DNA of 64,000 bases, from contig NC_052615.1 of NCBI RefSeq assembly GCF_016545825.1, forward strand, positions 34,683,516 through 34,747,515, read 5' to 3'. Positions 23,037 through 34,250 of the stretch are shown here, in pieces. The position numbers were made by a program, and so were the translations under genes. Position 1 is the stretch's first letter. The number at the start of each line of letters is the position of its first letter. This DNA comes from Eucalyptus grandis (Eukaryota > Streptophyta > Magnoliopsida > Myrtales > Myrtaceae). Under the pieces are notes generated by a model. The model was not told where the DNA came from and ran no database searches. It saw only the letters and a program-made list of their open reading frames with translations.

Positions 23037-25449
23037 CTACGCATCATCCCCATCCACCTCTGGTTTCACAAAGAACTCCACATAAGCAATTCGACTGGGT
23101 TGCTGATAGCCAGAAGCGCTGTGTTGGTGCGCAGCAGAAGATCTTGCAACCGAAACCAAGTGCTGAACTTTCAGCATTCCACCTCTCCCAATGGTCAACT
23201 TGCTTCCTCTGTTATCTTTAGTGACGTTGCTTGGTAAATTTGAAGTCGTCGCACGGAGAAACTTGTACTTATACCTATCCATGCAATTGTTGTAATATGG
23301 ACGCTATTAGAAGCGAGAAAGTCACAATAGCAAGAAATTCATCTAAGTACTTAAAAATGCAGAAATCCATATTAGACCTGTGGGACACTGCATGGTCGCA
23401 GTGGAATGCAATCAGGAGATCGGTATTTGCATAATACATGAATTCTATCTGCAGAACATGGTACTCTGTAAGAGTGTGTGCAAGTACTGTTAGTCATTCT
23501 AAACTAGCCTCCTCATACATCAACCCATACTGCACCTGCAAATCTCCATGACCTTCGCCTTTAAACGTAACAGAAGGAGGTGCTGGCTGTAAAGTGATCT
23601 GGACACTTGACCCTGGCCATTCGAGATCATCTATGGCTTCTTTCAATGCTGCAGACTGCAGATAGAAATCCTCTAATTTCAATATTTCAATCATTTTGAC
23701 AGCAACAACATTCCAGAACTCACAATTGCCTATCAAGAAACTTGACATATTGCATTTAGATAACTATCCTCGACACCACTAGGAAAACCATTTCATTTCT
23801 CTCCAACGAATCGTCCATCAGAAAAAAAAAAAAAAACGGAATTAAACCAACCATTGAATGCTTAAAATAACAGGTTCCTAATTAGGCATCAGCAAAAATG
23901 TAATCAGAGACAGAGCACGGAAAGGACATAAATTAATTACTGCGGGAGGAGAGAGAGGGGGGAGGGGGGCTGGTTGCTGGTGATATTCCTAACAGAGGAA
24001 TGCATAGGAGATGATACCCTGACGGTGAAACTGAGGGGTGAACTTCCTGCAGGCTCAAAGTCATAGTCCCACGAAATTGTTTCAGGGATCCTCGTCCTGA
24101 TCTCAGCGTAAATGCAAGCATCGAGCGAATCGATAGACCTAACATTACATCAAAGAGGCAATAGGGTTATCTCAATAATTAACAAATCAGATCCATGAAA
24201 TCAGATGTAAATCCTATTCTGATCCTTCCACTAGAACTGGAAAAGAACATGGCGTGTAAAATGGCTGCAAGAGAGACAATATCGATGTGGGAAAAAGAGA
24301 ACGAGAGGAAAGGCACAGATGCATTCATGCCATCGTCATTTCCTGCCTATCCATGCCTCTAGTAGACAACCACTGAGGATATCACATAACAAAATTCGAG
24401 AATGATATTCGAAAGAAAGTGTAAAGAACAATAAAACAGATGAGAAATCATTTTTCCGGGTTAGTTTGAAATTGAATGGAAAAACGATCAGCTCGTGGAC
24501 CTCATTTCTAAGCCCCTCCTCGCTCACTGATAAGCCTAGATAAGATGAATGTCTAGTAAAGTTATGCCCTTGGATGGCATCAATCATCATCCATCCAAAC
24601 CCATCCCCATTCAGCGTAGGGAGATTACAAATAGCATTACATACTTGAGGAGAAGCTGCATGTCGGGCCCTGGATACCGCATCTCGATCGTGTTGGAGTG
24701 TCCGGGAACCGAGAAAGTGCTCAAGCAATCGACAAAGAGGCCCAAACCCAAGCCGAACCGAGGCCGCCCTTGCGCGTGATAATCATAACGGATAAACAGC
24801 TACAATACAGGAGCAGAGCGATGAAAGATATCAATTCCACGCGGAACCACATTTTCACCGTGTTCGGTGCTGAAGGAAACGGATGCATACAAAACCACGC
24901 CAATACAAGATTCCGAACACCACGCGATCGATAAAATGTTCCTCAGAAGCATCTAGCCATTCACAATCAAGCACACCGGGCGCACGGAAAAGGAAAGAGG
25001 GAAAATTTCGCATTTTTCAAAGCAAGTCAAATCCGGATCAGCAAGTGCTCGTCTTGTTTGCCGAGATCAATTCCGAATTCCGCATGATACTGAGCAGTGA
25101 ATACCTCGCGCTGCAGGTAAACCTTGGCTTGAAGGCAGCCGCTATCCTCGACGATCAGAACGACGCCGTGCTCCGACACTTCGACGACCGCATCCTGACC
25201 GGATCAATCGATCGGAACAAAAAATCGTCAGCGGAAACCCCAAGAAAACCCTAAGCTCGAGTTCCGTGGGTTCGAAAGCAGAGGAGTGTCGGTTAGAAAG
25301 AGGAGATGCTGAGAAGTAGAGGGAGGAGAGACCTGGTGGCGCTTAAAGCGGACGGAGGAGAGGGCGTCGACGATGCCTTGGACGTTGTCGAGGTGGCAGA
25401 TGAGGTCCGCCGCCGCCTCCTCCGCCGCCTCCGTCGCCGGCGAGCTCAT
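23037..25449 (-). CDS. RAD1: RAD1, subunit of the 9-1-1 DNA-damage clamp
   Basis: Seven minus-strand exons, in order 25333-25449, 25105-25194, 24645-24799, 24018-24138, 23536-23655, 23378-23448 and 23037-23274, give 303 residues. The ATG at 25449 is chosen because the upstream in-frame extension lies in the likely leader and the protein then starts just before the conserved LICHLDNVQGIVDAL. Other typical segments are GRPRFGLGLGLFVDCL, SNTIEMRYPGPDMQLLLK, IPETISWDYDFEPAGSSPL, LEWPGSSVQITLQPAPPS and RYKYKFLRATTSN. RAD1 is a PCNA-like sliding-clamp subunit that joins RAD9 and HUS1; the ring is loaded at damaged DNA and activates ATR signalling in the nucleus. The length is normal and no key segment is missing. 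Confidence 0.95.
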
Positions 25450-26530
25450 CTCCCTCGCTCGCGCGCGCTCTAATTTCGCGCCCAAATTCGCCCTCCCCCG
25501 AAAGCCAGCTAGGCGCAATACATATATTTTGGGGAATTTTCGATTTTGCGTCCCCTAGTTTTAGCCCTCTCTCAATAGCTCCCCCGTGTTTCTAATTGTC
25601 TTCGTTTTGGTCCTTTGGATGCTCTTTAAGAACTCACTCGTTGAATTTTCCCGAAAAAATTTAACTATTGTTCAAGATCTTGAAAGAATTGAAATTCCAT
25701 TTATGGATTTGTGTGCATTTTGAAATTTTTGAGAATCTCAAGGTCTAAAAAAAATGAGAATCATAATAAATAGAGATTAGATGGTGTGAGTGTGTTGCTC
25801 GTTTCATTGGTAATTGATTTCTGATTCATTTGAAGTTGTGATTCCAATTTTATTTTCTGATTTTGTTTATTTTGCAAAAATAATTAATCTAATAAATATT
25901 TTTCTTCTAAAAATTATATAAACAAAAATATCTTTATCACTCATTAAAGTGCTTAGACATAAGTTATTATCGATAGTAAAATTATTATTCGTTGGCTAAT
26001 TATTTCAAAGTACACAAACAATCATTTTTAAGGGAAAATATTTTTTAAATTATTCATTTTTCAAACGAAGCCTTGATATTACCATACTTTGGCTTGTGCT
26101 CAAGTGGCTTAACGATTTTGGACAAGTCCGTCATCGCCATTTAACTAGGATGAGTTAAATTTGGGGTGAGCGGATTAGGGGGTCTCCCTCGCGGTGATGA
26201 AATTCGGAATTGGGACAGATTGCGAAAAAAACATATAGAATGCTAGGGGCATATTGGAATGTACCTATAGATTTGGACGTGGGACTGAAAGTAAAATAAC
26301 TTCAATTGTCCACCGTGGCCCTTTCCGTTGCTGAGATGGTCGACCGCTTCGTGCCTTCCTAACGTCCTAGTCGGTCTCCTTGTCCGCGCGAACGAAATCG
26401 TTTCTCTTCTTCTTCTTCTTCTTCCTTCTGCTTCTTCTCTCTCTCTCTCTCCCTCCCTCCCTGTGGAAGTGGACGCTGCCAACGACAGCATCGGAGACTC
26501 TCAGCAGGGAAGGGGCCTTCTCCAGCTCCG
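25450..26530. other. Divergent spacer between RAD1 and the HSF pseudogene
   Basis: Head-to-head spacer of 1.1 kb. It holds an AT-rich MITE-like patch (about 25810-26080) ending near GAAGCCTTG, similar to 1500-1710 and 53060-53225. A CT/TTC-rich stretch (26400-26462) looks like the old 5' leader of the heat-shock factor gene. Confidence 0.5.
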
Positions 26531-29500
26531 ATGAATAATCCTGGCAACAGCGTGCCGCCACTGCCACCGCCGCTCCTGAGCAAGACGTACGAGATCGTGG
26601 ACGACCCGGCAACGGGCGCGGTCGTGTCGCAGGGCCCTGGCGACAGCAGCTTCGTGGTGTGGAATTCGCCCGAGTTTGCCTCGGACCTCCTGCCCAAGTT
26701 CTTCAAGCACAACAACTTCTCCAGCTTCGTCGGGCAGCTCAACACTTATGTACGCACTTATTCAGTTTCTTGTCCTGGGTTTTCGTGAAGTTTGCCTCTT
26801 TCTTTTCTTTCCCCCGGTTCTCGTAGGATGGGTTGGATTTGGGGTGTTGAAAGAGGATCTATTGTTTGGTTTTGCTTGTGTGCGTGGTTAGCTAACGACT
26901 ATGAACATTTCTCTGTGTTTGTCCATTTTGCTTATTTAGGATTTCCTGGTGTGTATTGGTGGTTATTTTTTGTTGACAGCGGTGAGAACAATCTAGGACT
27001 ATGGCATTTTTCTGCTTCTAGTGTTTGTAGACGCGGTCTTAGATGAACTGATGGGAAAAATTCGTAAGTGGGAAGTTGACGAACTGTGTTGGGACATGCA
27101 TATTTGCTAGTTCTTCTCTCTGCTTTTCTCAGTAAACAAATGGAGCAGAAGGTTAGTTAATTGGAAAAGTAAAGAGATCACGAAGCTGTTCCTTCGACCT
27201 GAGTTTAAGGTTGCTAAGTTAGGCTTCTTAATTCATTACTTAGCTACGTGCAGCAGAAAGCCTGGACATGCCTTCTGCTTTTCCCTTCACAAGAGGGATA
27301 TGTGATATTGCCGCCACGAGGATCTATTCTTTCGGGTTCTTTTCCGCATAATTCAGTGCGATTCTTAATCGTTTCAAAGTCTCTTGTTGTGCACTTAATC
27401 ACTCGTTGTCTGCTTTCACCCCCTTTTCCCCTCAAAGTGTTGGTTCTATTGTGAGGTTGGTTCACTCTTACCGTGGAGGTTTCAGCTTTTAGTCACAAAA
27501 ATTGCTTTCCGAAAGCATGCGAGTGTGCACAGTGTGCACTCCCTAAAGTCCCCATGATTGTGGGCCTTGTATACTACGACACTGTATTGCCTCAGCACGT
27601 CCTTTGCATGCAACCTATTAATTCAGATATTGCTTTGCTTCATAATTTTGGAAGTATCTTTTTTTATCATTGCTTCATCCCCAACTAGTACAGCAATAGT
27701 ACTCTGCTGCATCTGTCAAACAAGGTTTCAGAAAAGTCGATCCAGATCGGTGGGAGTTTGCCAATGAGGGCTTTCTGAGGGGTCAGGAACACCTGCTTAG
27801 GAGTATAAATAGGTGGAAACCTGCTCATGGATGCAGTCATCAACTGACCCACCAATCACGTAGTAAATCGGTCGGCGCTTGTATGGAGGTTGGAAAATTT
27901 GGGCTTGAGGAGAGGTTGAGAGGCTCAAAAGAGACGAGTGTGTGCATATGCAGGAGATCGTGAGGTCAAGGAAACAACAGCAGGCTACCAATAAGCAATT
28001 ACGAGTGACGTTCAAATGCCGTCATGGGATGGAGCTTTGCAGCAGCAGATGATATCATTCCTGGCAAAGGCTGTTCAGAGCCCTTTTGGCTAAGTTCGTA
28101 CAACAGCAAAATGAGAACAACAGATGAATAACGGCAGAAATATAGCCTCAAGTGCTAAAACTTGACACGAGGGACACTTAAGTACCAAAACTTTGAAAAT
28201 CAATTTTCTTTTAAAAGTGGGACACTTAAGAAGTGCCTCGACACACCGCAACCACTACTTTTCCTCCTTTTATGCAATTATGAACTCCAAAAAGCTTTCT
28301 CGATTCCAACGCAACTTATCCATTTGGAGCTGATGTAACAAACTATGGGAGCCTCCCAACGAAGCCAACATAAATCCTATCCAAATAAAAAAATGAAAAG
28401 GCAATTTCATTAAGGTGGTATACCAGCCGCCTGTTTTGGAACTTCCAGTTCCAATCGAAGTGCCACCTCCGGTAAACCTTGCTGAAAATCCCTACGTAAC
28501 AATATTTTATTATTTTTGCTTGCCTATGTGGCTCGCCAGAGAGCGGATTCGGCTCAAACTTCTCCGAAACGATGTCGTCTACAAAATAAAAATTAAACTA
28601 CCAGCTAAAATATAAATAAAAATGTGTAAATAATTAATATAAAAATTAATCAAATTAAATTTAAACTTATATTTATTTAAAATATTCTAAAAAAAAAAAA
28701 TTAAGAAAAGAAATAAAGGGGGGGGCGAAGGGGGCGATTGAGAGTTGAGCTCTTGTCGCCGCCATCGGGAAGGGCCAAAGAACGGAGGGGGAGGGTTAGC
28801 CGGTGGCTGGCCCCTGACCAACCAGCGACGAGGGCCGCGACCCTCACCCCAGATCTAGGTGAGGGCTCGCAAGCCCTCACCATCGGTCGTCACGGCCCTT
28901 GCGGCACCCCCCGCCCTCCCCCATTGGCCCAAGGCCCGGACAAAGAGCCCTGGACGCCAATGCATTCCTTCCTTCCTCTTCATGTCCCACCCTTCTTGGC
29001 ACCGGATGTACTTTTAGCTTTGCGGGCTCCAGCTTGTATGCGAGCAACCCGTTGGGCTCATGGTCCTCATTAGTAAATAGGGTGAGTGCGCTAGTTGTTA
29101 ATAACTAGGGAATGGTAAGTAGAATTTGATAATATAGTCGCCATCTCGCCAAAAGCCCAGACCCTCCCTCCTCCGTCATTGGCCCTTTCCGACGGTGGCA
29201 ATATTTAATTGGGGCTCATGGCCCTTACCGCTAGTCGGCTAGCAAGGGCTCAACCCTTTCCGACGGTGGCGGAGAGAGGCGGCCGCCTCTTTCGGCCTCC
29301 CCTTTTTTTTAAAGTTTTTTTATTTTATAGAATATTTTAAATAAATTTAAGTTTAAATTTAATTTAATTAATTTTATATTAATTATTTACACATCGACAC
29401 AAAACAACGTCATTTTTGTATTTTCTCGCCACGTCAGCATATAAAACGACGCCGTTTTGCACTCACCTCACCAGAAAATTGTAACATCAGTAATTTGGCC

Positions 29501-30354
29501 GGATTTTAGCCGTGGCACTTAATCCACTTTATTTCGATTTTGGCACAAATGTACATTTTGAAAGTTTTGACACTTTAGGTGTCCGTACCTTAACGAATAA
29601 ATGAGGGCAACAAAAAGCGGGGCTTAAGCAGGATGATGTGTCTGAGAATGAGGATATCGTTACTTCAGATGGACAGATTGTTAGATATCACCCTCCAATG
29701 AACGAGGCATTTAAGGTTATGCTACGGTAGAGCAGGACTGGATTCTTTCTTTTCTATTAGAATCTTGTGATGTAACATCAGACAGTTTCCCGACCAGTGA
29801 TGGTTTATCTTTATCGAACAGCGGGAGTTCTTCGAGTCACATATTTGGAGCAACGCCGCAGGAGGTACCACAGACTTCAGAGCATTTATCATATATACCT
29901 ATAGCATCAGTTGTCTCAGGTGACAGGCCCTCAGCCACTATATCTGAAGTGCGACAGGAGATTGTCAGGCTGTCTTAATTGGTAAGGAAGATGTGATTTT
30001 GCCTGAGCTTTATCCATTGCCAGATGTGACGCAAGATCGGATTCCAGATACTGCTGGTGAGGGTAAAGCGGAAACTGATTCGGAACCGGTGCTTTCATGG
30101 ATCCAGATTCATTCAGTGCATCCATATCAATAGATACTGATGATCTCTCTCCTGATCCTGACATTGATGCTTTGCTGGAGAATTCTTCCTTTTGGGATGA
30201 TCTGCTCGTACAAAGCTCAGTGCTTGGGAAGATTAAGTCAACTTTAACAGGAGATGATGTGCAGCCAGTGAAGAATGGGCGGGACAAAGCTCAGCACATG
30301 GATCAGCTCACGCAACAAATGGGCCTTCTAACATCTGATAAAAAATGGGAATGA
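26531..30354 (+). pseudogene. HSFA1-class heat-shock transcription factor, inactivated
   Basis: Exon 1 (26531-26749) encodes the front of an HSF DNA-binding domain ([32 protein letters not shown]). After a 1-kb intron, [20 protein letters not shown] restarts at 27724, but the AG there overlaps the first codon, as if one base were lost at the acceptor. Downstream the HR-A/B region is frameshifted after EVGKFGLEE (stop TGA near 27959), shifts again with another TGA near 28046, and shows an Arg-to-stop change just before a 1.46-kb insertion (28135-29594). Past it, C-terminal pieces continue in different frames: DGQIVRYHPPMNEA then TAG, SSSHIFGATPQEVP then TAA, and finally the activation domain DLSPDPDIDALLENSSFWDD with the end DKAQHMDQLTQQMGLL (30354). 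The intron shows it is a duplicated gene, not a retrocopy. Confidence 0.92.
28135..29594. mobile_element. Foldback/MULE-like element inside the HSF pseudogene
   Basis: 1,460 bases between near-identical 9-mers GAATAACGG (28126-28134) and GAATAAATG (29595-29603), 7 of 9 matching, as expected for the 9-bp duplication of Mutator-like elements. The ends are imperfect inverted repeats around CAAAACTTT. Inside, an arm of about 80 bases (28624-28700) is almost the exact reverse complement of 29305-29392. The centre (28700-29300) is GC-rich with GAGGG/CCCTC palindromes. There is no transposase, so it is non-autonomous. Confidence 0.75.
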
Positions 30355-31070
30355 TCTTGATCGGGATTTTTAGAGTGGCTCCCTCATTGTCTGAGATTAA
30401 GTTCGATGACAAAGCAAGAAGATAAGCATTCGTGTTTCTCTTTTTGGGCAGTTTTTAGCACCCATTAAATCATCCCTTTCACTTCTGTTTTTGCTGGCCC
30501 TTTGTCAGCTGTAATAATCAGTGCAGTTTCAGTGGCGGATAATATGCATACTTTGGGCTTCTTCCTTGCGCCCTCCTGTTAGAGATATGGTTTAAAGTGT
30601 CTCTGGGATTTCGATGGATGCTGACTGTCTTTCATATGATAGTTACACATAAGCTTCTGATTAGAAAGTAACTGACTTGTATTGGATTAGTTACTGGAAG
30701 TTTTTTCTAATCATAATTTTCTTTAGTTGATGAGCACCTTTTCTTCAATTAGAACCACATAGTGTTGTTGAATCCTCAAGTGAATTCCAGTTACCTGGAA
30801 AACTGAATCTCATTTAAATGTCTGTATAATGTAGTTCTGTCAAATTGGAAACTTTCTTTTGATAGTATTGATTCTGAAGTCAAACTATTATGCTAATAAC
30901 TTAACAGTCTATGAACAAACAATGAATAACTTAAGTGTGCCACAGGTATTAACTGGATAAGAACAATATTATGCGCACTAAAACATATAATTTCAGCGGA
31001 TATTCATCAGGAACAACAAATTCTCTGTCTGCCTTAATCCTCCCAATGTGAGCTGCAGTCAGGTTAATCC
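30355..31070. other. Convergent 3' flanks (HSF pseudogene and VPS62 gene)
   Basis: AT-rich tail-to-tail spacer of about 700 bases. It should contain the former 3' UTR of the HSF gene and the 3' UTR of the VPS62-type gene. I see no gene or repeat. Confidence 0.6.
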
Positions 31071-32848
31071 TCAAACCTCATCACCACTCCAGTTGTTCTT
31101 AGCTTTAGGACCTGTAGGCCCTTCCTCCCCTAACAACTCGCTTGGCAGACTCTTCACCACACTATCAAATGCCGATTTAAGCTTTGCGGGCAATACTTGC
31201 TCCACCTTCTTTAACTCCTCTTCAGTATCATAAGTAATCTTAGGACCCCATTCCCTTAGATAGTTGACCCATGGTAGCGAACTTATCGATGTGCTCGGAT
31301 AGTCAGCAGCAATTAGTGAGTGTGCAACTTGTGTGTCCACGACCATTTTGCTCTTGGCAGTATCGTTCCTGATTCCGATTCCTCCACTGCCCTGTAAAAC
31401 TAGCCCCGGCTTTGAATACAAAGCATGACCGTTCAAGGAAGCATAGGCCACAAATCTGTTCCCACTCTGGAACTCCAACTCAGAAGCATTGACCCAAGTT
31501 CCACTGCTGTGCTGTGAGAAATAGACCTCCCACAGCTCACCAGTGAAATTGCTGATCCTCAAGGTCACATGCTCCCAATCACCAACATGTTCACCTATCT
31601 TCCCCAATGGGATGGTGATCAACTCGAGCTTTGCCCTAGCCGGGCCATTGAAAGGGTAGAACAGCCATAGCGCTATGTCCGTGAACGTTGCACCATACAT
31701 GGGTTTAACGTGTGCATAAGCTTGGAAGCTCTGTAAGTCTCCTTTCTTTACTCTCTCTTTGGCTGCTTGGTCCTTCGGGAGGTCCAGCCAGTAGGCACCG
31801 TCATTTGAGCCGCCTAGTGGGAGGTTTGAACCATTGAGTTCGACTGCAACCGGGTTTGACTCATCTCCCTTTTTGTATAACAGAGCCCCGTTGCTGAAAA
31901 ACCAGTTGACTGAAGAGGGCAAGTAGGTTTCGTCAGGATGGAAGTACACAAACGGAGAGTAAGCTTGAAATAGTGCCTGAAGTTGGCTAATGTTAGGCAT
32001 GGAGGATGTATAGTTGGGGTTATGGTTCTTCAAACATGACAGAGCAGGAGAGGTATCATTCGCACCATTTTGGGCTAGGAAAGTACCAACAGATACGCCC
32101 AAAGCTTGTATTCCTCTATTTGCCGGACTCAAGCTATACACATTGAAACCGCTCGTGTCGCTTGACTTGTCAGGCCCCCAAATCCACGAATCTGTTTCGC
32201 ACTGGTCAGTGAAGTCCAATCGAACGCATCGGATTTTGTCGAGGGATGGCTTCTCTGGCGAGCTCGTAACCACATGTCCCACGGCTTTATAACCTTCGGG
32301 GGGCACGGGAAGCCAGATGTAGCCATACCCGTCTTGCTTAATTTTCAAGGACTCACTACTCCAAACCAGAGTATAATCTGTTGGCTTTCGAAGCGCTCCA
32401 CCTGACCCATCCTTCCCAGCAAGAACCCACCCATTAAGAGGCTTGTCGTTAGCTTGTCCATAGCAAGCCAGCATGAAGAATCCCTCCGGTAGTTTCGAAG
32501 GTTCGAAGAATGTCGCGCCGAGATTGTCCGGTCCTCCCTCATGAGCAGCCCAAACTTTGTTCAGAGATGATACTCGGGACGCCACTAGTCCTCCAAGGTC
32601 AATAGTACCAAGTGCAAAACCTGTGCCTGCTCAAGCGAGTATGAAGTAACAAACCGCTCATCTAGATGTCCACGTTTAACATTCGCTGTGAGCAGAAAAA
32701 TGTCTAAATAGTGTTAAATGGAAGAAGAAGAAGATTTACCGTGTGGCCAAGTTGGCAATGGCGAAGGAAGCTTGAAAGCGGTCTCGATGGGAGAAACGCC
32801 TTTTCTTTGCAAACTCGCCATCGACGAGAAAGTGATGCAATTTCCCAT
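31071..32848 (-). CDS. VPS62/DUF946-domain protein
   Basis: Two minus-strand exons, 32740-32848 and 31071-32620 (stop TGA 31071-31073), encode 552 residues. The start ATG at 32848 begins MGNC, a fitting N-myristoylation (Gly2) and palmitoylation (Cys4) site. The junction reads PLPTWPHG|FALGTIDLGG, the typical beginning of the plant family. The rest is one large domain with family motifs such as VWAAHEGGPDNLGATFFEPS, PEGYKAVGHVVT, SPFVYFHPDETYLPSSVNWF and KIGEHVGDWEHVTLR, and it ends in NNWSGDEV. Plants have several such proteins, annotated as vacuolar protein sorting-associated protein 62 after the yeast Vps62. Their biochemical role is unknown, and membrane attachment is inferred only from the N-terminus. 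Confidence 0.93.
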
Positions 32849-34250
32849 CGTAGCATCCAGGATGATCGACAATTGAGTCCGACTGTCTTAACGAGATATG
32901 ATATTATATGGTGGATGCTGAGAGGCAAGAAGCATATTCTGTTTGTACAATAAAGACGAGATGCAAGACAAGGGACCACCCTTTAATAGAACCTCCGGAG
33001 GATGTGTCGTGCAAGGAAGTCATTGATCACCGGAGAATGCTTTCGGAACGTTCAACTTCTCTTCGACTTCAAGAAGTCGGTTTGCTTGCTTAACAAGGTT
33101 ATTTCTAGTTTTATGTGAATTCCTCCACCCCCTACTTAGTACTAGCTGCAGAATTTCGTAACTCATCTGCTCATAGCTCTCTTCTGGGTCCTACGATGGG
33201 GTCATCATCGATGGGTTTTAGGTTGGGTGAGTCTTGCAAATCATTCCTTCCGCTTGATTATGGTCCAAGAAACTCCACGTAACAAGGAACGTGAAGAATC
33301 CAATGTCGAAAGCGACAGAGGAAAGCGAATGACTCTCAATCAAAGAAGAGGGCAGACAAAAAAAGGTTGCTGCTGACTTCCCAACTTGCGTGCAATCAAG
33401 TTCAAACCTTTCGCGCGACGCGGGTCGGACAAATGATAGCTTGCCGAACGGAAAGCTGCATTCTAACATTGCCAGTGACTAGTCTAGTTCGTTACCTCCG
33501 TTGGTTCTTACGTATTAAAATTTGCCTCTTCGCATGTGATGCGGATGGGCATTTTTCACCATGCAAAAGATGTGTGCTTAGCTCATTGTATTAACACATG
33601 AAAAACATGCAAATATTGTATGGCCGGATTTCCGTTTATTTGAAGCATAGTTAATTAGGTAGGCACAGAAAATGTATGTGCTCATCTGTAGCTCGTGTTG
33701 ATTTTAATCGTTTCACTTCATCTTACAGCAATTCTATCAAATGGATGCGGATTCAGCAAGGGAAGTGTTTGATCTCTGTCGCACTATACCCATATAGATG
33801 TACACAGAACCGGAAAGTCACAGGTAGAAAAAAGAAATATCGTAGAAACAACTCAGGTACATAAATTCCCTTTAGTTATCACTCACCATAAGACCAGAAA
33901 AGAATTGATTAATCTCATTTTGTAAAAAGACAGGAAAAATTATACAACATACCACTGCACGCAGAGTCCGAGACCCACATTCAAGACCCGAACAACGATG
34001 AAAGCAATACCCACGCATCCAACTCCGGAAAGCCACAGGAAAGAAGAAAGGGAGAATAAAAAGGAGCCCAAGACAAAAGCTGATATTTATATACGCAAAT
34101 GAGATTGGGAGGATGACGATCCATTCAACCACGGAGTTGCACAGAGGCCGCAATTAGAGAGACGTGCAGGGAGATGTCCACCTTGTTACTGCCTTCTGAA
34201 GCAGATCAGTAGGGTTTGCACAACATACTACCGGGATTACTAAATCCCGA
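32849..34250. other. Intergenic between VPS62-type and SYP22-type genes
   Basis: Contains the 5' flank of the VPS62-type gene and, from about 33870, the likely 3' UTR of the syntaxin gene. Short frames only; no domain or repeat recognised. Confidence 0.5.
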
